Source: Atherinomorus stipes
Lineage: Eukaryota; Chordata; Actinopteri; Atheriniformes; Atherinidae
Length of the DNA: 64,000 bases
NCBI GenBank assembly: GCA_023101725.1
Contig: JALJCO010008708.1
Span: 334,023 to 398,022, forward strand
Direction of reading: 5' to 3'
In this document: positions 12,264-24,100 of the stretch, in pieces
Layout: each line of letters opens with the position of its first letter
How positions within the stretch are numbered: the stretch's first letter is position 1
Program-made: the position numbers and the translations under genes
The notes under the pieces: generated by a model
What the model was told of the DNA's origin: nothing
The model's database searches: none
What the model saw: the letters and a program-made list of their open reading frames with translations, nothing else

Positions 12264-12299
12264 CTGACTGTAGCTGCGTCCCATGTTGCATCTGCACAC

Positions 12300-12720
12300 T
12301 AGTGCGGATTCGTCGGTTGTATACGTCGCAGCGGCGCGTCCTGTCCCGTTTCAAAAACGTCTGAAGGATCCTCCGAATCCACCCTACAAGCCCGCACTCC
12401 GTTTTTCCTGAAACGACGATACGTCGCATGTGCCCTTTGTCCCAGAATTCATTGCACACAAGATTTTTTTGAAACTTTATTTACATAAGCAGAATGTACA
12501 AACTCTTGTGAGGGGAGTAAGGAGTTTTATACAATACTGCAGGGTTATTTCAAGAACAAACGCACTGAAAGGTTTGAACCAATAAACATACAAAGGAGTT
12601 TTTAATAAAATAAAGGAAAATATGATAGGTGTTGTCTTAGAGAGTAAATCCTGCTGGAGGACAGGCCATTTTAGCTGAAGCACCCCCCATTTGAATCCCA
12701 GCACCCCTAAAATTTTTATT
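12300..12720. other. Locally CpG-rich stretch, no gene
   Basis: 12300-12450 has more CpG than its surroundings (GACGATACGTCGCATGT). No supported reading frame or inverted ends. Confidence 0.4.
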
Positions 12721-12726
12721 CAAATA

Positions 12727-12850
12727 CAGTCGCCTTTAGAATAATTCATACCCCCAATTCAAGACGAGGCTAAATTCACAATATAATTCAAACAACAGAA
12801 AACTAAAGAAACTAATAATAAATAAAAATTTACAAAATTATAATTTATTG
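12727..12850. mobile_element. Family A Tc1-type MITE fragment
   Basis: TA followed by CAGTCGCCTTTAGAATAATT, then 'aactaaagaaactaataataaataaaaa', which is the complement of the right half of the 1659-2191 element. Confidence 0.65.
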
Positions 12851-13394
12851 AAAAAAGATGTTGCTTTTAAATTGTGTAAAATGTAATCGCACTATTTCAA
12901 AAAGCAGTTGTAACTACTTTATTAGATAAAGTACCTCATATTCCCAATATGTAACTGCACCAAAAGATAAAGTGAATCTTTGATTAATAAGATTTATTTA
13001 CCCTTACAGATGTAAATGGATTGAGCCATGGTTGTTAACTAGTATTGCCTCAGGTACATCAAGTTTTATCATTTAGTTCAGTAAACCAAATAATTTACCT
13101 CAAATTAAAGCAGATTATAAGTGGAAATTATTTCCATATTTTCATAAAGTTCACTTAACTTTTTTTTCAGTGTAACATGCTGTTAAAACAAGATGATTTA
13201 CAAACATTTCCAACAAAAAAGATTATTTTATTGAAAAGAAGTCACATGTTCAACACGCAGTTTGTTTCTTTAATTGCATGTAACTTAATTTATTTTACTA
13301 AACTTTTGGGAGCTGCCAGTTAACCAGTAACTACAGTAAACTAATATTTACAAGCAGATGTTGAGATATCTAAAAATCTATTCATAAATTCTAT

Positions 13395-13679
13395 TTGACT
13401 TCAATAAAAATGCACAAGATTTCAAAGGATATCTCCCCAAAATGTCCAAGATGTAAAAGGTCAGATGGAACAATTTTACATATGTTTTGGGAATGTGATC
13501 TTTTAATAAGTTTCTGGAAATCAATTCATTCCTTTACACAGGCAGTTCTGGAAAGTAATTTTGAGATTCGCCCCAGTTTTGTATTTATTAGTCTTCGACT
13601 AGACCGGAAGAAATGCAGGATATTAGTTATGATTACATATTTTGCTAAAAACATGTATACTTTTACTTTGGAAAGATGA
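13395..13679 (+). pseudogene. L1-type LINE ORF2, C-terminal fragment
   Basis: The 94-codon open stretch contains CPRCKRSDGTILHMFWEC followed by FWKSIHSF. This is the C-terminal cysteine motif and W-containing segment typical of L1/Tx1-clade ORF2 proteins. The endonuclease and reverse transcriptase regions are absent, so this is a 5'-truncated dead copy. The downstream sequence to about 14585, ending AAATGAAATAAAAAG, may be its 3' untranslated part. Confidence 0.7.
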
Positions 13680-13904
13680 CTCTCCTCCAACTTTTAAGTT
13701 TTTTTTGGGATCAGATGTCAGTGTTTTTACCTTTGGAAAAATTAACTTTGGAAAAACATAACCGTGGTCATATCTTTTATTCTGGTCTCCATTATTCTTA
13801 AAACTGGAGAACCCTTCTGAGATTAATGATTTTCTTTAAATTAGAATTTGTATGTTATATGGGTTAATTGACTTTAATAAGCATGCATTATGTGCAAATA
13901 CTGT

Positions 13905-14065
13905 ATGGAAAAACAAGTCTGTGCTGTGTGTACATATGCATGTATGTATATGTGTGTGGATACATATAGGAGATGTATGCATATATGTGTATACTTAGAG
14001 AAAGCTTATGTATGCTATTATTGCTGCTATTTTTTATGTATGTATTTATGTATTTATTATTTATG
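13905..14065. repeat. TATG/TGTA-rich microsatellite-like tract
   Basis: Interspersed TATGTATG, TGTGTG and TATTTATG words give open frames on both strands with no protein character. Confidence 0.6.
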
Positions 14066-14164
14066 CATTTAATTTTCACTATTAGTACTATTATAATAAT
14101 TATTATTACTTTAATTATTTGTTTTTGTTTCCCTTATAGTTTGGTACCCCTTGGGAGTGAGTTT

Positions 14165-14450
14165 GGGTGTGTGTGTGTGGACGTGTAATTGCAACATTGT
14201 GGGGACTGTGTTCTGGATTTTTACTATCACTGTGGGGACGTCTTGCCCTCGTGGGGACATTTTCCCGGTCCCCATGGGGATGAACCCCGATTTGAGGGTC
14301 AAGATTAGGTTTTAGAGATTAAGTTCCAATTAGGTTTAGGTTAGGATTAGGACAAGGGTTAGGTTTAGGCAATCAGTTATGGGTGTTAGGTTTAGGGTTA
14401 GGGGCTAGGGTATGCATTATGTCAATGGAAAGACCCCATGAGGAATGAAA
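14165..14450. repeat. Dispersed GTGGGGAC / GGTTAGGG fish repeat
   Basis: GTGGGGAC occurs three times (near 14199, 14232, 14251), followed by GGTCCCCATGGGGATGAACC and then repeated TTAGGTTTAGG/GGTTAGGG words to about 14412. The order of GTGGGGAC blocks then TTAGGG-like words is that of a dispersed teleost repeat. It is not evidence of a telomere. Confidence 0.6.
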
Positions 14451-14671
14451 AAAACATGTGGGTGTGTGTGTGTGGGGGGGGTGCAATATGGGTAAAATGG
14501 TAATTGAAATTGTATAATATGTTATATCAATGTGGACATTCACTATTATAAAACCATTGTAAAATGTATAAATGAAATAAAAAGACGGGAGGGGTGTCTG
14601 TGGGAGGATGTTGGCCGATGGTCTGTATAGACCCGGTACGACGGCATTTCTCCTACAGCACCCCCTCGGAA

Positions 14672-14690
14672 AAAAAAAAAAAAAAAAAAG
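14672..14690. repeat. Poly-A tract
   Basis: About 19 consecutive A after CGG. It may be the tail of a retro-inserted sequence, or chance; no flanking duplication found. Confidence 0.7.
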
Positions 14691-14834
14691 ATGACCGTTA
14701 GGAAATGACTAAATCTGTTCTTTAGGGAGACGTTTGTTTGTACTGAACCTTTTCATCACTATGTTTCTGTTATAATATGAAGTGGTTATAATCAGTAATG
14801 AATGTGATTTATGGGGGGGGGGGGGGGGCATGCA

Positions 14835-15100
14835 TTATGTTTTTCTGTAGAAGGGCTCGGTGTTCTCCGTGGGCTCCCTGAGAGGCTGCGGTCTCTCCAG
14901 TTCTCTGCTGAACATGAGCGTGGGCTCCCGGCTCATCGGCTCTGCACGGTGCCACTCATCGTCTCCGGGGGGGGCGCTCGGGAATTCCTGCTCCGTGTCT
15001 TGGCTGGGAGGCGGGGCGAGACAGAACTCCTCCCTCTCCTGCTGCTCCAGGTGTCTCAGGATGGTCTTGGACAGGAAATGAGGGTCGTCCTTGCGCTCGT
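14835..15100 (-). CDS. sting1: sting1 coding exon 6 (C-terminal tail)
   Basis: Residues 319-406 and the TAA stop. It encodes the last helices of the ligand-binding domain and the signalling tail: PTLMFS, QPLR and PTENTE. Acceptor CCTCCTCTAG. The heptamer array begins only 33 bp upstream of this exon, within the intron. A G run (14814-14828) lies just past the stop. Confidence 0.93.
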
Positions 15101-18100
15101 CTAGAGGAGGAAACCGCATCTGTGTTAGCGCTCGAACTACGAACTACAAACTACGAACTACGAACTACAATCTACGAACTACGAACTACAAACTACAAAC
15201 TACGAACTACGAACTACAAACTACGAACTACGAACTACGAACTACGAACTACGAACTACAATCTACGAACTACAAACTACAAACTACAAACTACAAACTA
15301 CGAACCACGAACTACGAACTACGAACTACAAACTACAAACTACGAACTACGAACTACAAACTACGAACTACAAACTACAAACTACGAACTACAAACTACA
15401 AACTACGAACCACGAACTACGAACTACGAACTACAAACTACGAACTACGAACTACAAACTACAAACTACGAACCACGAACTACGAACTACGAACTACAAA
15501 CTACAAACTACGAACTACGAACTACAAACTACGAACTACAAACTGCGAACTACGAACTACGAACTACGAACTACGAACTACAAACTACGAACTACGAACT
15601 ACGAACTACGAACTACAAACTACGAACTACGAACTACAAACTACAAACTACGAACTACGAACTACGAACTACAAACTACGAACTACGAACTACGAACTAC
15701 AAACTACAAACTACAAACTACAAACTACAAACTACGAACTACGAACTACAGTTTAATAAAATCATGGAAAACAGATGAGCCTGCATGTTTATTTTAACAG
15801 GGACCTCGAAAATAGAGGTTCCAATTTATACCTAAAAGGGTCCAAAGCTTGTTGTGGGGGGGGGGGGGGGGGGGTTCGTTTCTGAAAGACATTTCTGTAC
15901 CTTCATGGTTCATTTTTGTACCTTATCAAGCTGTATGAGTTAATAAAGTACAATTAAACCAATTAAAGATGATGAATAAAAGTCAATAAAATAGAGATTA
16001 TGACAACAATCAAAGATGCTAATAATAAATGAATAATTATTATAGAAATATTAGGACAAACACATATATAATTATACATATAATTATTACTATGATTACT
16101 ATGAAAATCATGATATAATAACTACAATTATACTACTGTTTAGAAGTACTGCTATTTATAGTTATTGTTTAAGCTACACACATTTTTTTCAATGCTGCAG
16201 GTACCCTTAGGGTTGGAATGGTACAAATGTGTACTTTATATTACTTTGGACCCTTTTTCATAGTATATAGTAGGGCTGGACAATTAATTGAATTTTAATC
16301 ATGATTTCAATTTTGTCTTTTCACAATCGTAAAAACACTGTAATCGAAGAAAAACAATTAATCCTGAATTGAACAGACTGGTGGAGTTATAGGAAGCAAA
16401 CTGCAGTGAGTTTAGAACAGGAATGCATGTAGACTTAGTATTCATTTTTATTGCTTTTATTATTTTGAATAATATTCTTATTTTACTCCTTTAATTGTTT
16501 CTAATTTATTTTCGTTTTTATTTTTTTTAAGTTATATTTGAAGTTAAGTTATGTGGTTCAATAAACACTTTATAAAATCAGTGAACAATCGTGTATATTA
16601 ATCGTGATTTCAATATCAGTCAAAATAATCGTGATCATAATTTTTTCCATAATCGTCCAGCCCGAGTATATAGGTACACTTCCGGCCTCATAAAGACCAA
16701 TATTGTACTTTTGAGAGTACATTTGTAAAAAATATACCTACAGGTACAGAAATGTTCCTGTCTCATACCTCTGTTTCTGAGTGTGTACTTGAGTAAAAAT
16801 AAAAGTACCTTACTGGAAAATTATTCAAGTAAAAGTGAAAGTCGTCCGCTAGAATATTACTTGAGTAAAAGTAAAAAAAAGTAGCTGGTATTTACTGTAC
16901 TTAAGTATCAAAAGTAAAAAGTACTGTTAATAAAACCCACTCAGAAATTTGAGCTTCACATTTTTTTTATTCCTTTTTAATTTAGTTTTTAAGTTTTAAG
17001 CAAATCGTAAATGAGCGTCAGTACCTCCTCCCATAAACCATGTACAAAAATACGTAGCGTAACACGTACGTAACACTGCAGCAACGTCTACTGTGCTGCG
17101 TTTGTCGTCTACAGTGTAAATGTTCTGTATCCGTGTTTCATGTTCTGTAATTAAAAAGAAAACTGCACTCGGAGGCCAGGAAACATCGAATCGCTCGTTA
17201 AACACGTCGTTTAGCCTCACAGGGATTCTGAAGAGCATTTATGGAGGTGAAAAAGTTACTGAGTTCTGATTTAAACGGGTCGTAAAGCATGACGGCATCG
17301 GTACGCGCAGGACCCGAGCACATCTGCTACCTACCCTTACCAAAAAAAAGTAATCCTTGGGAAGTACATGTCATTAAGTTTGACATAAGGCCTCATTTAC
17401 AAGTGAGCCAGAATACTACTGATCACTGAAGACGGTTTCAGCATACTTCATCCCGTTATTGCTAGTTCAAGTGGTCAAAAGTATGCTTTTAAGCTAGCTG
17501 AAAGTCAATCTTCTGGTACACTGCGAGTGTCCTGTCATTAAAACTCAAGCTTATTTTGGCAGTACACTTTAGAAGTATACGAGAAAGAATCAGCTTAGGC
17601 CTATCTGTGTAAATGTCCGTGTTAAACTAGTTTACTCGTGTGTTAAAAAAGTAAAACTAGCCTTTTATTGACAAATTCAGCATTTACATATTGAGGAACT
17701 AGTTTCTTACCAGCTTACTACCTTTGCAGTGTATTCTGTACTAAAACTTCAAGCTGACTTTTACTGTTTGAGAAAAAAATATACTGAAAGTATACTTCTA
17801 GGTATGCTTGTTAGTTTACTGCGTATTAAAACTTTAAGCTTTCTTTTACTTCTTACAAAGTACACTTTTGTATACTTGTACTTAAACTTCAAGCTTACTT
17901 TTACAAAGTACAAAATATACTGAAAGTATACTTCTAGGTATACTGTTAGTTTACTCTGTACTAAAACTTTAAGCTTAGTTTTACTCTTACAAAGTACACT
18001 TTTGTATACTTGTACTTAAACTTCAAGCTTACTTTTACGAAGTACACTTTTAAGTATACTAAAAGTAATACTTCTAGGTATACTATTAGTTTACTCGTAC

Positions 18101-21100
18101 TAAAACTTTAAGCTTAGTTTTACTCTTACAAAGTACACTTTTAAGTATACTAAAAGTAATCTTCTAGGTATACTATTAGTGTACTTGTACTAAAACTTCA
18201 AGCTCACTTTTACTTTTAGAAAGTAAAATATACTGAAAGTATACTTTTAGGTATACTGTTAGTTTACGCGTACTAAAACTTTAAGCTTATTTTTACTCTT
18301 ACAAAGTACACTTTTGTATACTTGTACTTAAACTTCAAGCTTACTTTTACAAAGTACACTTTAAAGTATACTGAAAGTATACTTCTAGGTATACTGTTAG
18401 TTTACTCGTACTAAAACTTTAAGCTTAGTTTTACTCTTAAAAGTCACTTTTGTATACTTGTACTTAAACTTCAAGCTTACTTTTACAAAGTACACTTTAA
18501 AGTATACTTAAAAGTATACTTCTAGGTATACTGTTAGTTTACTCGTACTAAAACTTTAAGCTTAGTTTTACTCTTACAAAGTACACTTTTGTATACTTGT
18601 ACTTAAACTTCAAGCTTACTTTTACAAAGTACACTTTTAAGTATACTAAAAGTAATCTTCTAGGTATACTGTTAGTTTACTTGTACTAAAACTTTAAGCT
18701 TACTTTTACTCTTACAAAGTACACTTTTAAGTATACTAAAAGTAATCTTCCAAGTATACTATTAGTGTACTTGTACTAAAACTTCAAGCTCACTTTTACT
18801 TTTAGAAAGTAAAATATACTGAAAATATACTTTTAGGTATACTGTTAGTTTACGCGTACTAAAACTTTAAGCTTATTTTTACTCTTACAAAGTACACTTT
18901 TGTATACTTGTACTTAAACTTCAAGCAAAAAAAAAAAAAAAAAATTAGAAAATATAAAAAATTTTACTTTTACAAAGTACACTTTTAAGTATACTGAAAG
19001 TATACTTCTAGGTATACTGTTAGTTTACTCGTACTAAAACTTTAAGCTTAGTTTTACTCTTACAAAGTACACTTTTAAGTATACTAAAAGTAATCTTCTA
19101 GGTATACTATTAGTGTACTTGTACTAAAACTTCAAGCTCACTTTTACTTTTAGAAAGTAAAATATACTGAAAATATACTTTTAGGTATACTGTTAGTTTA
19201 CGCGTACTAAAACTTTAAGCTTACTTTTACTCTTACAAAGTACACTTTTGTATACTTGTACTTAAACTTCAAGCTTACTTTTACAAAGTACACTTTTAAG
19301 TATACTGAAAGTAATACTTCCAGGTATACTGTTAGTTTACTCGTACTAAAACTTTAAGCTTAGTTTTACTCTTACAAAGTACACTTTTAAGTATACTAAA
19401 AGTAATCTTCTAGGTATACTATTAGTGTACTTGTACTAAAACTTCAAGCTCACTTTTACTTTTAGAAAGTAAAATATACTGAAAATATACTTTTAGGTAT
19501 ACTGTTAGTTTACGCGTACTAAAACTTTAAGCTTACTTTTACTCTTACAAAGTACACTTTTGTATACTTGTACTTAAACTTCAAGCTTACTTTTACAAAG
19601 TACACTTTTAAGTATACTGAAAGTATACTTCGAGGTATACTGTTAGTTTACTCGTACTAAAACTTTAAGCTTAGTTTTACTCTTACAAAGTACACTTTTA
19701 GGTATACTAAAAGTAATCTTCTAGGTATACTATTAGTGTACTTGTACTAAAACTTCAAGCTCACTTTTACTTTTAGAAAGTAAAATATACTGAAAGTATA
19801 CTTTTAGGTATACTGTTAGTTTACTCGTACTAAAACTTTAAGCTTACTTTTACTCTTACAAAGTACACTTTTGTATACTTGTACTTAAACTTCAAGCTTA
19901 CTTTTACAAAGTACACTTTAAAGTATACTGAAAGTATACTTCTAGGTATACTGTTAGTTTACTCATACTAAAACTTTAAGCTTACTTTTACTCTTACAAA
20001 GTACACTTTTGTATACTTGTACTTAAACTTCAAGCTTACTTTTACAAAGTACACTTTAAAGTATACTGAAAGTATACTTCGAGGTATACTGTTAGTTTAC
20101 TCGTACTAAAACTTTAAGCTTACTTTTACTCTTACAAAGTACACTTTTAAGTATACTAAAAGTAATCTTCTAGGTATACTATTAGTGTACTTGTACTAAA
20201 ACTTCAAGCTCACTTTTACTTTTAGAAAGTAAAATATACTGAAAATATACTTTTAGGTATACTGTTAGTTTACGCGTACTAAAACTTTAAGCTTACTTTT
20301 ACTCTTACAAAGTACACTTTTGTATACTTGTACTTAAACTTCAAGCTTACTTTTACAAAGTACACTTTAAAGTATACTGAAAGTATACTTCTAGGTATAC
20401 TGTTAGTTTACTCGTACTAAACTTTAGCTTAGTTTTACTTTAAAGTAACTTTTAGTTACTAAAAGTAATCTTCTAGGATTATTAGTGTCTTGTACTAAAA
20501 CTTCAAGCTCACTTTTACTTTTAGAAAGTAAAATATACTGAAAATATACTTTTAGGTATACTGTTAGTTTACGCGTACTAAAACTTTAAGCTTACTTTTA
20601 CTCTTACAAAGTACACTTTTGTATACTTGTACTTAAACTTCAAGCTTACTTTTACAAAGTACACTTTAAAGTATACTGAAAGTATACTTCTAGGTATACT
20701 GTTAGTTTACTCGTACTAAAACTTTAAGCTTAGTTTTTACTCTTACAAAGTACACTTTTAAGTATACTAAAAGTAATCTTCTAGGTATACTATTAGTGTA
20801 CTTGTACTAAAACTTCAAGCTTACTTTTACTTTTAGAAAGTAAAATATACTGAAAGTATACTTTTAGGTATACTGTTAGTTTACGCGTACTAAAACTTTA
20901 AGCTTACTTTTACTCTTACAAAGTACACTTTTGTATACTTGTACTTAAACTTCAAGCTTACTTTTACAAAGTACACTTTTAAGTATACTGAAAGTATACT
21001 TCCAGGTATACTGTTAGTTTACTCGTACTAAAACTTTAAGCTTAGTTTTACTCTTACAAAGTACACTTTTAAGTATACTAAAAGTAATCTTCTAGGTATA

Positions 21101-24100
21101 CTATTAGTGTACTTGTACTAAAACTTCAAGCTCACTTTTACTTTTAGAAAGTAAAATATACTGAAAATATACTTTTAGGTATACTGTTAGTTTACGCGTA
21201 CTAAAACTTTAAGCTTACTTTTACTCTTACAAAGTACACTTTTGTATACTTGTACTTAAACTTCAAGCTTACTTTTACAAAGTACACTTTAAAGTATACT
21301 GAAAGTATACTTCTAGGTATACTGTTAGTTTACTCGTACTAAAACTTTAAGCTTAGTTTTACTCTTACAAAGTACACTTTTAGGTATACTAAAAGTAATC
21401 TTCTAGGTATACTATTAGTGTACTTGTACTAAAACTTCAAGCTCACTTTTACTTTTAGAAAGTAAAATATACTGAAAATATACTTTTAGGTATACTGTTA
21501 GTTTACGCGTACTAAAACTTTAAGCTTACTTTTACTCTTACAAAGTACACTTTTGTATACTTGTACTTAAACTTCAAGCTTACTTTTACAAAGTACACTT
21601 TAAAGTATACTGAAAGTATACTTCTAGGTATACTGTTAGTTTACTCGTACTAAAACTTTAAGCTTACTTTTACTCTTACAAAGTACTTTTGTATACTTGT
21701 ACTTAAACTTCAAGCTTACTTTTACAAGTCACTTTAAAGTATACTGAAAGTATACTTCGAGGTATACTGTTAGTTTACTCGTACTAAAACTTTAAGCTTA
21801 CTTTTACTCTTACAAAGTACACTTTTAAGTATAATAAAAGAAAAATTTAGGTATATATTAGTGTCTTGTACTTAAACTTCAAGCTTACTTTTATTTTAGA
21901 AAGTATACTGAAAGTATACTTTTAGGTATACTGTTAGTTTACGTAACTTTGCTTTTTTCTCTAAAATCAGTTATTGTTTTTAAAGTAATTTTATACGAAA
22001 GAGGTTTTAAAGTCACTTTTGTTACTTGTACTTAAACTTCAAGCTTCTTTTAAAAGCAATTACTGAAAGTATAGAGGTATACTGTTAGTTTACTCGTACT
22101 AAAACTTTGCTTATTTTACTTTACAAAGTACCTTTTAGTTCTAAAAGTTCTACGTACTATTAGTGTACTTGTACTAAAACTTCAAGCTCACTTTTACTTT
22201 TAGAAAGTAAAATATACTGAAAATATACTTTTAGGTATACTGTTAGTTTACGCGTACTAAAACTTTAAGCTTACTTTTACTCTTACAAAGTACACTTTTG
22301 TATACTTGTACTTAAACTTCAAGCTTACTTTTACAAAGTACACTTTAAAGTATACTGAAAGTATACTTCTAGGTATACTGTTAGTTTACTCATACTAAAA
22401 CTTTAAGCTTACTTTTACTCTTACAAAGTACACTTTTGTATACTTGTACTTAAACTTCAAGCTTACTTTTACAAAGTACACTTTTAAAGTATACTGAAAG
22501 TATACTTCTAGGTATACTGTTAGTTTACTCATACTAAAACTCTAAGCTTACTTTTACTCTTACAAAGTACACTTTTGTATACTTGTACTTAAACTTCAAG
22601 CTTACTTTTACAAAGTACACTTTTAAGTATACTGAAAGTATACTTCGAGGTATACTGTTAGTTTACTCGTACTAAAACTTTAAGCTTAGTTTTACTCTTA
22701 CAAAGTACACTTTTAAGTATACTAAAAGTATTCTTCTATGTATACTGTTAGTTTTCTAGCAGTAAACTTCTCAATACCCTTTTAGTTTAAGACATAGTCG
22801 ACCTAACCTTTTCGGTTTGCTATGAGTTTACTGATAATACACTTATAGTACACTGTTTAGTGTTTAAAAATATATTTTCAAATATACTGGTCTGGTAGCA
22901 TCTAGCTTGGTTAGCATCTAGCCCAGAGTACGTTGGCTGTCAATCACTTGCCCTGAGGCCGCTCTTTGCCCGGTTTTGTATTTTCCGGGAGTGACGAGAG
23001 CGCCCGGCCCGACTGGCTTCACTTTTAGCTCTTCAGAAACCAACGTAGCAGAAAGTTCGTCTCGGTTTTTAACGCTATAGTTTTTACCAACATGGAAGAA
23101 CTTTCTGAGATGAAACTGCATAACGATGTTTAATTGTGTTGTGTGTATAGTTACATGCAGGAGATACATATGTAGGTAGATGTGTGTATATGAATGTTGG
23201 CTCAGGTGCAGATATGCGTATATGTACACATTGCATGTGTATACATGTTAATGATAACGGTTCATATTATCTATCTCTATATTTAATTGTATACAAGTAC
23301 TCTTCTGCCTACTTCATTTTTATTACTAAGATTTATAAAGAAATGAAGATGTATTGTGAGACACACCTGTGTGTGAGTCTCCTCTAATTAATTTTCTAAT
23401 TTTATCTTTTTTTTTGTTGCTGTTTGATTTGTTTTTGTATTTTTAATCATCTTTTATTAATGTATATATTTTCAGGACCCCAGGAAGAAAAGCTGCAGCT
23501 CACCTGTATGAGATCCTTTCAATAAACTAAACTATTCCCAGAGAAAAAAAAGATCATGACAGCTCAAAAATATTCCTTAAATTGATAATCTGACCTTTAC
23601 ACTTGATTTTAAGTTGACATTTAACAGTTTAAAACCACTTTCTTATCCAAAAAACCAACAAAAACCTAAAAACAGAACAAGCTTTTAACACAAACTGCAG
23701 AGGCATCTATTAATACATAAATCCTGACTGTGAGTCCTCTGGGTGGAGGTGGATAAGCTAAAAGCTAAAATCCCCCTAAAAGCAGCCCGTGTCATGCTGC
23801 GAGCTGTAAACAGAGTTCACAGCCGCTCAGAGGGGGGGGGTGCTTTCCGCACCGTGCAGCAGGATGAGTCTGTAGCGGCTGCGACAGTCCAGCGACTGAT
23901 CCAGGACGTCCTGCAGGGTCCTGAAGAAGAGCAGGACCTGCTGCCTGCGCTCGGGCTCCCCGAACCCCGCGCTCCTCTCCTGGGACATCCTGTAGAGCGT
24001 CAGCAGAGGGGTCGCATACTCCACCGCACAGTCGTAGACCTGCACACACACACACAACTTCAGAGGGCTTTAGCATTGACTTACACTGATTTCCTGGAGG

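Larger units (their letters stand above)
11130..12295. repeat. Three tandem copies of a [hAT MITE + flank] segment
   Basis: The segment 'gcctctcctctgtcacgcct' + MITE + 'actgactgtagctgcgtc' occurs three times. Unit starts, measured at GGGCTTGG, are 11200, 11582 and 11985 (periods 382 and 403). The flank is duplicated with the MITE, so this is segmental tandem duplication, not three insertions. Confidence 0.9.

Noticed and set aside
14290..14412. TTAGGG-like words as an interstitial telomere
   Set aside because: The words are irregular (TTAGGTTTAGG, GGTTAGGTT) and follow GTGGGGAC blocks, as in a dispersed fish repeat.
15134..15749. CRISPR-like array
   Set aside because: Units are 7 bp with no spacers, and the DNA is eukaryotic with introns.
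15091..15778. Two overlapping plus-strand frames of about 220 codons made of NYELRTT repeats
   Set aside because: They are the stop-free heptamer array read in frame, overlapping sting1 exon 6 on the other strand, with no start context or conserved sequence.
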